DNA of 64,000 bases, from assembly GCF_009649225.1 (NCBI RefSeq), contig NZ_WJPP01000001.1, positions 434,001-498,000 on the forward strand. The letters are read 5' to 3'. The notes below the pieces were generated by a model. That model saw only the letters and a program-made list of their open reading frames with translations, searched no databases and was not told the origin of the DNA. The translations under genes and the position numbers were made by a program. The stretch comes from Spiribacter salilacus. Its GTDB lineage: Bacteria > Pseudomonadota > Gammaproteobacteria > Nitrococcales > Nitrococcaceae. The stretch's first letter is position 1; the number at the start of each line of letters is the position of its first letter. Of the stretch, positions 1-11,186 are shown in pieces.

Positions 1-597
1 CTTTAGCTCAACCAATGCACGTCGCTGACCTTGCGCTAACTCTCTGGCTTCTTGATAGGCATTAATTGCTGCCTCCCGCTCACCCAGCGCTCGATTTAAA
101 TCGCCTTTGAGTTCAAGATAACGCCCCGCTAGCAAGCCCTCCGGTAGTGGATCAAGCAAAGCGAGCGCCTCGGCATCTTCACCGGCCGCCATCAGCGCCT
201 CAGCTCGGCGTAAACGAACCAAGTCAGAGAAAACACCATCAGCTGCCTGTGCACTGACTTGGCTCAAGGTATCGGCAGCGGCTTGCGCTTCATCTGCACG
301 CATTTGATGGGCCGCAATGGCAAGCCCTGAGAATGCTAGATACGGACTGCGGGCGTGCTGATCTTGTAAGCTCGAGAACTGCTCCAGAGCAGCGTTAGCA
401 TCCTGATCGCGTAAATTGGCCAAGACGGCGGCGTACTCACTGGCCGCCGCTGCTTGCTGCCTGGACTCCCAAGCACCCCACTGCTGCCAACCAATGACAA
501 TGGCAATAGCGGCACCTGCGCCAATTAAGACCGCTCGGCCATTTCTTCGCCACCAATCGCGAATCTCTTCGAGTTGTTCCTCGTCCTCATACGCCAT
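1..597 (-). CDS. yfgM: YfgM-like membrane-anchored TPR protein (partial, runs off left edge)
   Basis: The reading frame is open from an ATG at 597 to the window edge, giving 199 codons. The N-terminus is short and acidic ([12 protein letters not shown]), then WWRRNG, one membrane helix (about residues 21-38) and an Ala-rich TPR-like periplasmic part. This is the layout of the YfgM/UPF0070 family, whose E. coli member associates with the SecYEG translocon and helps periplasmic chaperones. The start lies inside the last codons of hisS (11-nt overlap), so the two are probably co-translated. In relatives bamB and der follow; here der is 18 kb away, and whether bamB follows cannot be seen. Confidence 0.85.
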   Translation of the reverse strand, partial: MAYEDEEQLEEIRDWWRRNGRAVLIGAGAAIAIVIGWQQWGAWESRQQAAAASEYAAVLANLRDQDANAALEQFSSLQDQHARSPYLAFSGLAIAAHQMRADEAQAAADTLSQVSAQAADGVFSDLVRLRRAEALMAAGEDAEALALLDPLPEGLLAGRYLELKGDLNRALGEREAAINAYQEARELAQGQRRALVELK

Positions 598-1897
598 CGC
601 GCAGTCTCCGTTCGTCTGTTGGTTGAGCAAAGCGCTCGCTCAAATCCTGTATCAAATCCTGCTGCGTAATCGTAACCTGTCCTTGCTCAGCTCGCAGCGA
701 TTTTACGGTAACAGATTCATTGGCTACTTCAGCTTCACCCAGAATCAAAGCAAGTTGTGCACCGCTTCGATCCGCTCGCCTAAGCTGAGCTTTCATTGAG
801 CCGCCACCGGTAACAAGCTGCAATCTTAGCCACGGCAAAGCTGACCGAATCGACTCTGCAAGCCCAGTCGCTTGCACCGCATAATCGGGGGTGCCGATTA
901 CTAGGGTACAGTGGGGTGTTTCTGTAGCCGGCGCATGACCCGCGTCAGTCACCAGCGCCACTAGGCGCTCTACCCCTGCTGCAAAGCCAATAGCTGGTGT
1001 GGGTTTACCCCCAATCATCTCTACCAATGCGTCGTATCGCCCCCCCGCAAGGACCGTTCCTTGCGCGCCCAGGTTGTCGCTAATCCACTCAAAAACGGTG
1101 CCGCCATAGTAATCGAGCCCACGTACCAACCGGGGGTTAATGACAAACTCAACACCGGCCGCCTGCAGGTGCGCTTGCAAACCTGCAAAATGCGCTCCAT
1201 CGGCTTCATCCAGATAGTCGTGTAAGTCTGGCGCATCTTTAATAATTGCCTGCACAGCGGGATTTTTGCTATCCAAGATTCTTAAGGGATTGGTGTATAA
1301 GCGCCGCTGTGCTTCAGCATCAAGCGTATCGTGATGTTGCTCCAAATACTGAATGAGCGCTGCTCGATAGCGCCCTCGCGACTCGCTATTACCTAGGTTG
1401 TTGATCTCTAAACGGAGATTTTGAATGCCCAAGCCGTTAATCAGAATTCGACGTGTCAGTGCAATCAGTTCGGCATCAAGGTCAGGCCCCGGCAGGCCAA
1501 ACGCCTCCGCACCGATTTGGTGAAACTGCCGATAGCGTCCTTTTTGCGGGCGCTCATGTCGAAACATAGGGCCGGCATACCACAAACGCGGTTGCGCATT
1601 ATGCAAAAGCCCCTGCTGCAGCGCCGCTCGTAAACAACCCGCTGTCCCTTCAGGCCGTAGCGTCAAGCTGTCGCCATTGCGATCGTCGAAGGTATACATC
1701 TCCTTTTCGACGATATCGGTGACCTCACCAATTGCTCGCTTAAACAGGGCGGTTTTTTCAACGACTGGAAGACGAATCTCTTGATATCCATAGCGGATAA
1801 GTTCCTGCCGGAAAACCGATTCAACCCAGTGCCAACAAGGCGTTTCATCGGGAAGAATATCACTAAAGCCACGAATGCTCTGAATGGCGTCGCTCAC
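587..1897 (-). CDS. hisS: Histidyl-tRNA synthetase
   Basis: Class II aminoacyl-tRNA synthetase that charges tRNA-His in the cytoplasm; 436 residues, normal for the family. Visible signatures are the motif 2 region ([10 protein letters not shown], about residue 120), the HisRS-specific signature [14 protein letters not shown] near residue 257 and motif 3 ([11 protein letters not shown]) near 305, followed by an anticodon-binding domain. It starts with GTG, preceded by AGAGG at a suitable distance. It sits between rodZ and yfgM, the usual gammaproteobacterial order, except that ispG, often found between rodZ and hisS, is absent here. A tRNA-His gene lies at 36.6 kb. Confidence 0.97.
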   Translation of the reverse strand: MSDAIQSIRGFSDILPDETPCWHWVESVFRQELIRYGYQEIRLPVVEKTALFKRAIGEVTDIVEKEMYTFDDRNGDSLTLRPEGTAGCLRAALQQGLLHNAQPRLWYAGPMFRHERPQKGRYRQFHQIGAEAFGLPGPDLDAELIALTRRILINGLGIQNLRLEINNLGNSESRGRYRAALIQYLEQHHDTLDAEAQRRLYTNPLRILDSKNPAVQAIIKDAPDLHDYLDEADGAHFAGLQAHLQAAGVEFVINPRLVRGLDYYGGTVFEWISDNLGAQGTVLAGGRYDALVEMIGGKPTPAIGFAAGVERLVALVTDAGHAPATETPHCTLVIGTPDYAVQATGLAESIRSALPWLRLQLVTGGGSMKAQLRRADRSGAQLALILGEAEVANESVTVKSLRAEQGQVTITQQDLIQDLSERFAQPTDERRLRDGV

Positions 1898-1924
1898 GCG
1901 AACCTCTTACGGTTTACTAGGAGT

Positions 1925-2776
<852 letters not shown>

Positions 2777-2781
2777 TTGTA

Positions 2782-3534
2782 TTACCACGCATTAATATCA
2801 ATCGCCTGCTTAGAACTCGGAAAATCATTTTCCAGTCTTGACCGATAGCGTGCACGTCCCTGTACATCCCCACTCGCTTTAGCGATGCGATATCCTAACA
2901 AAAGCTGTTGCGGTGATTCGCGTTTTAACGCAGTGTAGCGCGAAAAATAGGACTGCGCGGCGTTTAGTTCACCGAAAGCCAGCTCAACTTCGGCTAATCC
3001 AAACAGCGCGGGTGGGTAATTCGCTTGCTCTGCAATCGCTCGCTGCCAATAACCTCTTGCCTGATCCCATTGATCAGCTTCAAACAGACAGCGCCCTGCG
3101 TTGCTAAGGACTAGGGCTGGTTGGGGATACAAACGATCCGCCACAACGCGTTCAAAAATCTCAATCGCTTCATCCACTTGAGATTGACGACAAAGATACC
3201 CCGCATAATTATTCAGTACAGACGAATGACTGGGATTCTGCGCAAGCGCCTGCTCATAATGCCACCGCTCTGCATCACCGTTGTTTAGTCGCGCCTCAAC
3301 TTCGGCCGCCACCAAATGGGCATTCACCGCTTGTGGGTTTTGCTCCAACGCCTTATCAACCTTTTCCTTTGCTAAGGCTAAATCGTCATTTTCTAGGTGA
3401 TGAACAGCAATTTGAGCATTGATTTCAGCGGCTTTCAGCGCATCAGGAGTGGATAGTGATTTTGATGGAGACGTCGTGCAGCCCATGGCCAACAGAAGAC
3501 CGATAGCGCATAAAACACCGCTCAGGCGTATCAA
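2782..3534 (-). CDS. pilW: Type IV pilus biogenesis lipoprotein PilW/PilF (TPR)
   Basis: 250 residues with a lipoprotein signal peptide (lipobox LAMGC, Cys at about 19) and several TPR repeats from about residue 35 onward ([24 protein letters not shown]). Known family members are outer-membrane pilotins that help the PilQ secretin assemble. The upstream gene rlmN ends in TGA and this gene begins with the overlapping TTG (TTGA), an unusual start codon that suggests translational coupling; no in-frame ATG lies before the signal peptide. No other pilus genes are in the window. Confidence 0.88.
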   Translation of the reverse strand: MIRLSGVLCAIGLLLAMGCTTSPSKSLSTPDALKAAEINAQIAVHHLENDDLALAKEKVDKALEQNPQAVNAHLVAAEVEARLNNGDAERWHYEQALAQNPSHSSVLNNYAGYLCRQSQVDEAIEIFERVVADRLYPQPALVLSNAGRCLFEADQWDQARGYWQRAIAEQANYPPALFGLAEVELAFGELNAAQSYFSRYTALKRESPQQLLLGYRIAKASGDVQGRARYRSRLENDFPSSKQAIDINAW

Positions 3535-4634
3535 CTACGACTCGCTGTGGCGCCACCGCGCCCCCGATTACGCAGGTTAATCACCTGCCCCACCAGCTGA
3601 CCACAAGCACCGTCAATATCTTGGCCACGCGTACGCCGAATGGTGGTAATGAATCCAGCCCGCTGAAGGCGATCGGCAAACCGCATAATTCGATCACGAG
3701 GCGAGCAACGGTAATCCGACCCAGGAAAGGGATTAAAAGGAATCAAATTGATTTTGGAGGGTACATCCCGCAACAGCTCAATTAGCTGATCGGCATGCTC
3801 ACGATGATCGTTCACGCCATCGAGCATGACATATTCCCAGTAGATGCAACGATGCGGTGTACGGTCACAATAATGCTTGCACGCAGGAATCAGCTCCGCA
3901 AGGGGGTATTTTTGGTTGATTGGAACAATTTCGTCTCGCAACGCGTCGTTAGGCGCATGCAAAGAAACCGCCAAACTGATATTGCTTTGCTCAGCCAATC
4001 GATACAATGCGGGCACCAAACCGACCGTGGACAAAGTGACACGTCGCCGTGACAGCCCCCATGCGAAAGGATCCACCATTAAATTGGTGGCCGCTACCAC
4101 ATTGCGAAAATTAGCCAGCGGCTCACCCATCCCCATCATCACAACATTTGTTACACGCCGTCCGCGCCCCTCTTGCTCGAGCGCTTGCGTGGCATAATGA
4201 AGCTGCCCAATAATTTCACCGGCACTCAGGTTGCGATTAAACCCCTGCTTGCCTGTCGAGCAAAATTTGCAGTCGAGCGCACAACCCACCTGCGACGAAA
4301 CGCATAATGTGCCGCGATCTCGCTCGGGAATGTAAACCGTTTCAACCGCATTGCCACCGCCTGAAGTCAGCAGCCATTTGCGGGTACCATCAGCCGACTC
4401 ACGATCAAAAATGGCTTCAGGCAAACGCACGTTGGCGTGCTCAAGAATGCGCGCACGCAAACTTTTCGCCAAATCCGTCATCTGCTCAAAATCATAAACG
4501 CGTCGCTGATGGAGCCACTGCCGTAATTGCCGCCCGCGAAAGGGCTTCTCACCCCATTCCGCGAGCAGCAAATCCAGCCCCGGCCCGTCAAGACCGAGCA
4601 GGTCAATCGAATCAGGCGCGGCTGTGGAGTTCAT
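3531..4634 (-). CDS. rlmN: 23S rRNA/tRNA adenine-C2 methyltransferase RlmN
   Basis: Radical-SAM enzyme that methylates C2 of A2503 in 23S rRNA and A37 of some tRNAs. The 4Fe-4S motif CALDCKFC and the second catalytic cysteine in DIDGACGQL near the C-terminus are both present. The reading frame extends further upstream, but the homologous part begins at MNSTAAPDS, so I take ATG 4634 (ATG 4637 is also possible), giving 367 residues. The start overlaps the end of ndk by 23 nt and the stop overlaps the pilW start. Confidence 0.95.
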   Translation of the reverse strand: MNSTAAPDSIDLLGLDGPGLDLLLAEWGEKPFRGRQLRQWLHQRRVYDFEQMTDLAKSLRARILEHANVRLPEAIFDRESADGTRKWLLTSGGGNAVETVYIPERDRGTLCVSSQVGCALDCKFCSTGKQGFNRNLSAGEIIGQLHYATQALEQEGRGRRVTNVVMMGMGEPLANFRNVVAATNLMVDPFAWGLSRRRVTLSTVGLVPALYRLAEQSNISLAVSLHAPNDALRDEIVPINQKYPLAELIPACKHYCDRTPHRCIYWEYVMLDGVNDHREHADQLIELLRDVPSKINLIPFNPFPGSDYRCSPRDRIMRFADRLQRAGFITTIRRTRGQDIDGACGQLVGQVINLRNRGRGGATASRS

Positions 4635-5040
4635 CATCACCAAAGAAAAAGGCGATTTCCTCACGCGCGGTATCGACCGCATCAGAACCATGAACCGCGT
4701 TGGCATCAACCGTTTCTGCCAGATCATGGCGGATTGTGCCAGCCGCCGCCTCTGCAGGGTTGGTTGCGCCCATGATTTCACGGTTTTTCAAAATGGCCGA
4801 CTCACCCTCAAGAACCTGCACCATCACTGGGCCCGAAATCATAAATGACACTAGATCGGCAAAAAATGGCCGCTCACGATGAACACCATAAAATGATTCG
4901 GCTTGCTCACGGGTCAGATGCATCATGCGCGCGGCAATAATCTGCAAGCCCGCCGTTTCAAAGCGACGGTAAATTTCACCAATGTAATTATTGGCCACGG
5001 CATCGGGTTTGATAATAGAAAGCGTACGCTCGCTGGACAT
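4612..5040 (-). CDS. ndk: Nucleoside diphosphate kinase
   Basis: Transfers the gamma phosphate between NTPs and NDPs through a phosphohistidine. 142 residues; the N-terminal [12 protein letters not shown] strand and the catalytic His in NAVHGSD (about residue 117) are intact. AGGAGCG stands before the ATG. A likely promoter lies just upstream (5077-5105), so ndk-rlmN-pilW-rodZ-hisS can be transcribed apart from the isc genes. Confidence 0.97.
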   Translation of the reverse strand: MSSERTLSIIKPDAVANNYIGEIYRRFETAGLQIIAARMMHLTREQAESFYGVHRERPFFADLVSFMISGPVMVQVLEGESAILKNREIMGATNPAEAAAGTIRHDLAETVDANAVHGSDAVDTAREEIAFFFGDDELHSRA

Positions 5041-5076
5041 TCAAAGCGCTCCTGTTAAATAAGAAAAACGGCGCTC

Positions 5077-5105
5077 AGTCTACCCAGCCAAAACACCCCG
5101 GGCAA
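5077..5105 (-). promoter_or_regulatory. Candidate sigma-70 promoter of ndk
   Basis: On the minus strand TTGCCC (5100-5105) and TAGACT (5077-5082) are separated by 17 bp, about 40 bases before the ndk ATG, in the gap after iscA. Prediction from consensus match only. Confidence 0.4.
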
Positions 5106-5116
5106 TTGCCATCCGA

Positions 5117-5443
5117 CTATTGGACTGAGAAACTTTCTCCGCAACCACATTCTGCAGTCACGTTTGGATTCCGAAAGGCAAACCGCTCGTTTAAACCCTC
5201 CCGAATAAAATCGAGCTCCATCCCCTCAAGAAATGGCAAGCTCTTCTGATCAATCACAACCGCAACGCCATGCTGCTCTACTAACGTATCGTTGTCATCA
5301 ACCGCTTCAGCATAGTCAACGGTATACATAAAGCCGGAGCAGCCAGAAGTACGCACCCCTAAGCGTAGGCCGACCCCACTGCCGTGCTCAGCCAATGCCT
5401 CTCGGATATGACTCGCTGCCCGTTCAGTCACCTGTATGCTCAT
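5117..5443 (-). CDS. iscA: A-type Fe-S carrier IscA
   Basis: 108 residues with the three conserved cysteines of A-type carriers: TSGCSGF near residue 35 and ECGCGESF near the C-terminus. Such proteins take iron or Fe-S clusters from the scaffold and pass them to apo-enzymes. The start ATG overlaps the stop of the IscU-like gene by four bases (ATGA), so both belong to the same operon with iscS. Confidence 0.95.
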   Translation of the reverse strand: MSIQVTERAASHIREALAEHGSGVGLRLGVRTSGCSGFMYTVDYAEAVDDNDTLVEQHGVAVVIDQKSLPFLEGMELDFIREGLNERFAFRNPNVTAECGCGESFSVQ

Positions 5444-5766
5444 GTTTCATCTCCTAGTGCTAGGCGCAGTGCATCTTCAATACACAACGCATCTCCTCTG
5501 CGTTCAACCGGCATTCCCGTTGCCTCAGCAAGCCAAAGTCCTGTAACGGAACTGGCCTCATCTATCGTACGACCGGTTAACCACTCCGCTAACCAGGCGG
5601 CGGCTTCAATAGTGGAATGCTCTGCAAAAACTTCAAACCGCACTTCTAAACCACCACTTGCCTGAGTTCGCAACCAACAATCGACCCGGCAGCCAATCTG
5701 CAATGACCCCGCACTTGCGTGCTGGAACCCCACCGCCTCTAACGGTGCGCCAAGGTAGTCACTCAT
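5440..5766 (-). CDS. Degenerate IscU/NifU-like scaffold protein
   Basis: 108 residues, between iscS and iscA where iscU normally lies. The C-terminal two thirds follows the IscU pattern: a strand (LEVRFEVFAEHS), a helix with AAWLAEWLTGRTIDEA, then GDALCIEDALRLAL, matching the last cysteine region of IscU. A cysteine pair (GCRVDC) lies near the first ligand position, but the middle ligand cysteine (YGCGS in IscU) is replaced by FAEHS. It also lacks the usual N-terminal segment of about 30 residues. I chose ATG 5766, directly after the iscS stop, over a TTG at 5781. The role as a scaffold is inferred from position and fold. Confidence 0.65.
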   Translation of the reverse strand: MSDYLGAPLEAVGFQHASAGSLQIGCRVDCWLRTQASGGLEVRFEVFAEHSTIEAAAWLAEWLTGRTIDEASSVTGLWLAEATGMPVERRGDALCIEDALRLALGDET

Positions 5767-5767
5767 T

Positions 5768-6985
5768 TCAAGCCACTTCAAGCGGGGTTGTCATACCATA
5801 TACCTTATGGATACCCTCACCAGCTTCCAGTTCCCGCCAAATTGGTGAAATACCACGCAGCGTCGCAACAGCATCACCAATGCGCTGCACTGCCATATCA
5901 ACCTCAGCGTTGGTTGAGAACCGACCAATGCTCATTCTAACCGTCGCATGAGCCAATGCATTCGGCCGCCCCATTGCACGAAGCACATGCGATGGACCCT
6001 GCTGGCTGCCGCAGGCCGAGCCATGACTAACTGCCAAGCCATCTAGTGCGTGTGCTAGCGCGGCCCCATGCACGCCTGGAAAGCTAAGGCTAAGAATGTG
6101 GGGCGCCAGCATCCCTTGGCCATTTATGACAACTTGACCAAGTGTCGACAACCCCTCCATTAACCGTGCTCTTAATGCATTTTGGCGATCTCGCTCAGCC
6201 TGATCGTCTGCAAAAGAATAAGCGGCGGCCATGCCTTTAATCAAAGGCACCGGTAATGTACCGGGGCGCCGCCCCGCCTGCTGCCCCCCACCATGCAATA
6301 AGGGCTCTAAGGCTAGGCTTGGGCAAGCATACAAGCCCCCGATCCCCTTCGGTCCATAGAACTTGTGGCCAGAAAAGGATAAAAAATCAATCTCATCGGC
6401 GCTAACGTCCACCGGTATACGGCCAACCGCCTGTGTGGCATCTACATGCAGCCGAGCGCCCACAGCACGAACCATTGGCGCAAGCGTCTTTAGGTCTTGA
6501 ATTACCCCTGTTTCATTGTTAACCAGTGCAAGCGAAACTAAGGCGACATCCTCATCTAAAGCATCCTTGAGTACGCTTGGCAATAACTCACCTGACGGCG
6601 CCACGGGCAAAATGACCGCAGAAAAACCCCATTTTTCAGCAGCAAGTGCGGGTTCAATGGCGGCCGAATGGTCCGTGGCCAAGACGAGAATGCGCCGACG
6701 ATCAGGAGCCCGGCTCAGCAAGGCTAGAGCGCTCCCAAGAATTGCCAGGTTATTGGCCTCGGTCGCCCCACTCGTCCAAATGAGCCCCGCCGGGTCTGCG
6801 TTAATTAGCTGCCCAATCGACTCGGCGGCCGCATCAACCTGACTGGCTGCTGCGGTGCCAAGCGCATGCGCACTGGAGGGGTTAGCAGCGCCTTCTAGCG
6901 ACAGCGCGCACGCATTCATGACCGCTTGAACCCGTGGGTCCAGCGGCGTTGTTGCGGCATAGTCTAAATACGGCTCACTTGTCAT
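5768..6985 (-). CDS. iscS: Cysteine desulfurase IscS
   Basis: PLP enzyme that removes sulfur from cysteine as a persulfide for Fe-S clusters and tRNA thiolation. 405 residues from [17 protein letters not shown]. The PLP lysine is in [12 protein letters not shown] and the persulfide cysteine in [11 protein letters not shown] chose ATG 6985, which overlaps the end of cysE by 11 nt. The order cysE-iscS-(IscU-like)-iscA puts cysteine synthesis and use in one transcript. iscR, hscA, hscB and fdx are not in the window. Confidence 0.95.
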   Translation of the reverse strand: MTSEPYLDYAATTPLDPRVQAVMNACALSLEGAANPSSAHALGTAAASQVDAAAESIGQLINADPAGLIWTSGATEANNLAILGSALALLSRAPDRRRILVLATDHSAAIEPALAAEKWGFSAVILPVAPSGELLPSVLKDALDEDVALVSLALVNNETGVIQDLKTLAPMVRAVGARLHVDATQAVGRIPVDVSADEIDFLSFSGHKFYGPKGIGGLYACPSLALEPLLHGGGQQAGRRPGTLPVPLIKGMAAAYSFADDQAERDRQNALRARLMEGLSTLGQVVINGQGMLAPHILSLSFPGVHGAALAHALDGLAVSHGSACGSQQGPSHVLRAMGRPNALAHATVRMSIGRFSTNAEVDMAVQRIGDAVATLRGISPIWRELEAGEGIHKVYGMTTPLEVA

Positions 6986-7739
6986 CCATTCCACACGATT
7001 TAATGTCTGGGATGCGAGTGGTATCAACCTCTACCCCCAGCTCTCGCAGTGCTGCACACATCTCGTGTAATCGCGCGTCGGTGTGGTGCACGTGATCTAA
7101 AATGGCATTAATTGCGTTCGCAACGGGGTCTGGCATATCCCGGGTTGCGCCATAGGCCTCAAAACCAATCCGGCGGGCCGTTTCTGCGCGACGCTGATCC
7201 TCATCACTTAGCGCTGCAGGCTCTGATGCAATGCGCGCCACACGCGCGGGAATACCGACCATCGTGGCCTGGGCAGGCACGTCTTTAACCACCACCGCGT
7301 TTGAGCCAATACGTGCGCCAACGCCCACCTCAATTGGGCCTAGCACTTTGGCCCCAGCACCCACAACAACGTCACCCAACAATGTGGGGTGGCGTTTACC
7401 TTTTTCCCATGAGGTACCACCCAGTGTTACCCCTTGATACAGGGTGCAGTCATCACCCACCTCAGCGGTCTCACCGATGACCACACCCATGCCATGGTCA
7501 ATAAAAAACCGCCGCCCAATTTTAGCGCCAGGATGGATTTCGATACCGGTAAACCAGCGTGACACCTGTGCTAAAAATTTTGCTAGCCAGCGAACGCGAT
7601 GCCGCCACAACCAGTGCGTCACGCGGTGCATTAATAACGCATGCACGCCCGGGTAAGTGGTTAAGACATCAAGATAACCCCTCGCCGCGGGGTCTCGGTC
7701 AAAAACACAGCGAAGGTCTTCTTTGATCCTATGCAGCAT
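6975..7739 (-). CDS. cysE: Serine O-acetyltransferase
   Basis: First step of cysteine synthesis: serine plus acetyl-CoA to O-acetylserine. 254 residues, with a left-handed beta-helix of hexapeptide repeats (about 65-170; [47 protein letters not shown]) typical of CysE/EpsC. The gap to trmJ is only a few bases and the end overlaps iscS, which supports sulfur supply for the desulfurase as the reason for the cluster. Confidence 0.94.
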   Translation of the reverse strand: MLHRIKEDLRCVFDRDPAARGYLDVLTTYPGVHALLMHRVTHWLWRHRVRWLAKFLAQVSRWFTGIEIHPGAKIGRRFFIDHGMGVVIGETAEVGDDCTLYQGVTLGGTSWEKGKRHPTLLGDVVVGAGAKVLGPIEVGVGARIGSNAVVVKDVPAQATMVGIPARVARIASEPAALSDEDQRRAETARRIGFEAYGATRDMPDPVANAINAILDHVHHTDARLHEMCAALRELGVEVDTTRIPDIKSCGMDDK

Positions 7740-7744
7740 GTTGC

Positions 7745-8491
7745 TTACTCACGTTGATGACCCTTCAGTATAACTAATCTTTTCAACAGACCGTGAAGCA
7801 TGTCTACCTCAGCAACACTCGGCCTTGTGCGGTTAATGTAAGCGCGCAGGCGCAACCGGAGCGTTTCATGCGGCTGATCTCCCGCCATCTCCCCCATCGT
7901 CACCAGCTCATCAAAAAGGTTATGCAGTGCCTCTAAATGCCGCCCAGTTGCCAAGCTTTCTCTAGATCCGACTACCTCAGCTTCAGCGCTGACTGGGGTT
8001 AAACTCTGCGCACAAAAGAGCTCATAGGCCATAATCTGTACGGCGGCTGCTAAATTAAGCGCTGGATAGTCTGGGTTAGCCGGAATATGCACAAGCCGAT
8101 GACAGCACCCAAGCTCTTCGTTCGTCAGACCAGTACGCTCACGCCCAAACAAAATCACGGTTGGCCCCTGCTCTGCCACAACCATCGCGGCCGCTTCTTT
8201 AGGGGTTAGGGCAGGCACACCATCACGCCTTGGCCTTGCCGTCAGACCCAAAACCAACGTTGAATCCACCACGGCACTTTGAATATCCGCATAAGAATGG
8301 GAATTGGCCAAAACATCGTCGGCATGCGCTGCCATGGCAATCGCCTGAGCATCAAGGTTGCATTGCGGGTCAACCAGCGTTAACTGCGATAAGGCCATGG
8401 TTTTCATTGCTCTTGCCGCCGCGCCGATATTCGCAGGATGGCTGGTACCCACCAGCACAATGCGACAGTTTGCGTTTAGTTTTGAAGTCAC
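7745..8491 (-). CDS. trmJ: tRNA (cytidine/uridine-2'-O)-methyltransferase TrmJ
   Basis: SPOUT methyltransferase that modifies position 32 in tRNA anticodon loops. 248 residues. The N-terminus [20 protein letters not shown] and the knot motifs [16 protein letters not shown] and [19 protein letters not shown] are clear. I set the start at GTG 8491, which has GGAGGG five bases upstream; the frame is open further but without family similarity. It is divergent from suhB. Confidence 0.93.
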   Translation of the reverse strand: MTSKLNANCRIVLVGTSHPANIGAAARAMKTMALSQLTLVDPQCNLDAQAIAMAAHADDVLANSHSYADIQSAVVDSTLVLGLTARPRRDGVPALTPKEAAAMVVAEQGPTVILFGRERTGLTNEELGCCHRLVHIPANPDYPALNLAAAVQIMAYELFCAQSLTPVSAEAEVVGSRESLATGRHLEALHNLFDELVTMGEMAGDQPHETLRLRLRAYINRTRPSVAEVDMLHGLLKRLVILKGHQRE

Positions 8492-8552
8492 GTTCCCTCC
8501 GCTTGATGCATTACTGGTATCATTGTGCGTTAAACAGATTCGGAATGCGCAC

Positions 8553-9350
8553 ATGCACCCCATGGTAAATATCGCCGTTCGCGCCGTACGCAGCGCGGGC
8601 AACATCATTGTCCGAAATATGGACCGTCTAGACCGCCTGCATATTGAGCGCAAGGGCGATAATGACTTTGTTAGCGAAGTCGATCGTATGGCTGAAGATG
8701 AAATTCGCGCCATTCTACAGCAGGCCTACCCTGACCATGCGATTGTTGGCGAAGAAGGCGGTGGCAGCGATCAGGCCGAGTATGTGTGGTTGGTCGATCC
8801 GCTAGACGGCACAACTAACTTTCTTCGTGGGTTTCCGCATTTTGCCGTCTCGATCGCGCTAACTCATCGTGGTGTGCTTGATGTGGGGGTGATCTACGAC
8901 CCCGTACGCCAAGAACTATGGACTGCCAAACGTGGCGGGGGCTGTACATTTGAGGGGCGCAAAATGCGCATTGCTCCGCGCACGAGCATTGATGATGCAC
9001 TGCTTGGAACCGGGTTTCCTTTTCGTCTGCCAGAATACCATCAAGCCTATTTAGGCATGTTCGGGTCTGTACTCGAGAGAGCTGGCGATGTGCGTCGCGC
9101 AGGCGCTGCCGCGCTCGATTTAGCCTATGTGGCTTGCGGTCGGCTTGATGGATTCTGGGAAATTGGGCTCAAGCCATGGGACATGGGTGCTGGTGCGCTA
9201 ATGATTCGAGAAGCGGGCGGCATCGTCGGCGATTTCTCTGGCGGAGACCACTACCTTGAAACCGGCAACATTGTTGCCGGTAGCCCAAAGTTGTTTGCTG
9301 ATCTAGTGCGAACAATCGGCCCACATCGCGTTTCTGGCATACAACGCTAA
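8553..9350 (+). CDS. suhB: Inositol-1-monophosphatase family protein SuhB
   Basis: 265 residues beginning MHPMVNIAVRAVRSAG, almost the same as E. coli SuhB, which fixes the start at 8553. Metal-binding motifs GEEGG, WLVDPLDGTTNF and WDMGAGALMIREAGG are present. SuhB hydrolyses inositol phosphates in vitro, and in E. coli it also acts in the rRNA antitermination complex. The stop overlaps the end of the convergent phosphoesterase gene by four bases, so no terminator fits between them. Confidence 0.95.
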   Translation: MHPMVNIAVRAVRSAGNIIVRNMDRLDRLHIERKGDNDFVSEVDRMAEDEIRAILQQAYPDHAIVGEEGGGSDQAEYVWLVDPLDGTTNFLRGFPHFAVSIALTHRGVLDVGVIYDPVRQELWTAKRGGGCTFEGRKMRIAPRTSIDDALLGTGFPFRLPEYHQAYLGMFGSVLERAGDVRRAGAAALDLAYVACGRLDGFWEIGLKPWDMGAGALMIREAGGIVGDFSGGDHYLETGNIVAGSPKLFADLVRTIGPHRVSGIQR

Positions 9351-10159
9351 GCGGCGCGATTATCACTCCGCTCGTCTGCACGGTTCATGACGGCATCACG
9401 CATTTCATTCCAGCGCAGCAATTCAAGCTCACCGGCGTGCGATTCAACCAGCGCTGTGCAGCTTTCTACCCAGTCGCCATCATTGCAGTATCGAATGCCC
9501 TCAACTTCTCTGAGCTCGGCATGATGAATATGACCACAAACAAGGCCATCGACCTCTGCCTCACGCGCCTCGCGAATCAACGCCTGCTCGTAGTTAGCAA
9601 TATACTGCATAGCGTTTTTAACCCGGTGTTTTAGGTGTGCGGCCAAAGACCAGTAAGGCCGTCCTAACGCCTGCCGAATGCGATTTGTCCAATGATTCGC
9701 CCGAATCAACCAGCCGTACATTCGCCCCCCGAGCATCGCAATGAATGGGCTGCATTGGACAACGGTATCGAACTCATCTCCATGTAAAATCAATAAGCGC
9801 TTGCCGTTTGCGCAGGTGTGGATGTGGCGCAGCTGAATACTGACCCCTTCAATCGTCATTCCGGCATATTCACGCATTAACTCATCGTGGTTACCTGGAA
9901 TGTAAATCACCTTGGTGCCGCCTCTTGCACGCGCCAGTACATCCTGAATCACGGCATTGTGGCTATCAGGCCAGTGCAGCCCGCGACGACGCATTTCCCA
10001 AATATCAATAATGTCGCCCACCAAATACAAAGTGTCACACTCCACCGAACGCAAGAATTCGAGGAGCTCTTCTGCGCGAGCACCACGAAAACCTAAATGC
10101 GTATCAGAGATAAAGATGGAGCGGTAGCGGAGCGGTTTCAGAAACTGAACATCAGTCAT
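9347..10159 (-). CDS. LpxH-type metallophosphoesterase (UDP-2,3-diacylglucosamine diphosphatase family)
   Basis: 270-residue calcineurin-like phosphoesterase. Metal ligands are seen in order: ISDTHLG, VGDIIDIWE, PGNHDE, LHGDEFD and CGHIHHAE. The family (COG2908) includes LpxH, which cleaves UDP-2,3-diacylglucosamine in lipid A synthesis. This longer form resembles LpxH-like paralogues rather than E. coli LpxH, so the substrate is not certain. It is downstream of secF on the same strand with an 80-base gap. Confidence 0.8.
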   Translation of the reverse strand: MTDVQFLKPLRYRSIFISDTHLGFRGARAEELLEFLRSVECDTLYLVGDIIDIWEMRRRGLHWPDSHNAVIQDVLARARGGTKVIYIPGNHDELMREYAGMTIEGVSIQLRHIHTCANGKRLLILHGDEFDTVVQCSPFIAMLGGRMYGWLIRANHWTNRIRQALGRPYWSLAAHLKHRVKNAMQYIANYEQALIREAREAEVDGLVCGHIHHAELREVEGIRYCNDGDWVESCTALVESHAGELELLRWNEMRDAVMNRADERSDNRAA

Positions 10160-10240
10160 GATTCACTTTCCCATTGCCACGTTTCACCGAAGGGTACGCG
10201 TGTAATGTGAATATCTCGTGACCTTCTCGTATAAATCTGA

Positions 10241-11176
10241 TTACGGCGTTTCCTCTTCCAAGTCTTCGCCTTCCTTAACTGGCGGCACAAGATCTTCACG
10301 GCTCACGCCGAGTGCCAGGGCGGCTGACCCAGCAACATAAATCGAAGAATAAGTACCCACGACCACACCGATAATCAATGCTAAGGCAAAGCCGCGTATC
10401 AGCTCGCCTCCCAACACAAACAAGGCAATTAAAACCAGCAAGGTGGTTAAACTAGTTACCAATGTTCGGGGCAGCATTTGATTAATCGATCGGTTCACCA
10501 ACTCAATTGAGGAGCCCTTACGAACACGCACGAAGTTCTCACGAACCCGGTCAAAGACCACAATCGTGTCATTTAACGAATAGCCGATCACCGCCAGCAG
10601 TGCAGCCAGCACAGTCAGGTCAAACGTCATTCCAATGAGCGCGTATATGCCAAGTGTAATCACCACGTCATGCGCTACCGCGGCCACCGCACCAATCGCA
10701 AAACGGTACTCAAACCGAAAGGCCACATAAATCAAAATGCCGCCAAGTGCGTAAAGCAACGCAAGCCCGCCTTTTTCTGCTAGCTCGGCACCCACCTGCG
10801 GCCCAACAAACTCAACGCGCCGCAGCTCTGCATTAGGCTCTGCGGCCCGAAGGACGCCCAAGATTTCGTTACTCACCGCATCACCGGCACCCACATCAGA
10901 TGGCAGACGGATTAATACATCGCGGGCTGTGCCAAAGGTTTGAACCACCGCCTGATCAAAACCGGCCGACTCTAACGTTTGCCGTACCTCGGCTAAGTCG
11001 ACCGCTTGCGGGTAGCCCACTTCAACCAATGTGCCGCCAGTAAAGTCCAACCCAAAATCAAGCCCGCGGAAGAATAAAACCGCCACGGCTAACACAATGA
11101 AACCCACGGTAATTAGCGCGGCGCGCACTCGATGCGCCATAAAGTCAATTTGAGTTTCGCGTTTGAAAAAGTCCAT
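10241..11176 (-). CDS. secF: Sec translocase accessory protein SecF
   Basis: 311 residues with six membrane segments and the SecF signature (GLDFGLDFTGGTLVEVGYP near residue 40; VIGYSLNDTIVVFDRVREN near 210). SecDF uses proton flow to pull exported proteins through the membrane. The start is ATG 11176 (MDFFKRETQ) behind GGAGGATCC. It follows secD with a gap of 10 bases and has an acidic tail. Confidence 0.97.
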   Translation of the reverse strand: MDFFKRETQIDFMAHRVRAALITVGFIVLAVAVLFFRGLDFGLDFTGGTLVEVGYPQAVDLAEVRQTLESAGFDQAVVQTFGTARDVLIRLPSDVGAGDAVSNEILGVLRAAEPNAELRRVEFVGPQVGAELAEKGGLALLYALGGILIYVAFRFEYRFAIGAVAAVAHDVVITLGIYALIGMTFDLTVLAALLAVIGYSLNDTIVVFDRVRENFVRVRKGSSIELVNRSINQMLPRTLVTSLTTLLVLIALFVLGGELIRGFALALIIGVVVGTYSSIYVAGSAALALGVSREDLVPPVKEGEDLEEETP

Positions 11177-11186
11177 GGATCCTCCG

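Noticed and set aside
8500-8552. Full sigma-70 promoter for suhB
   Set aside because: An extended -10 (TGGTATCAT) is seen, but no -35 lies at proper spacing.
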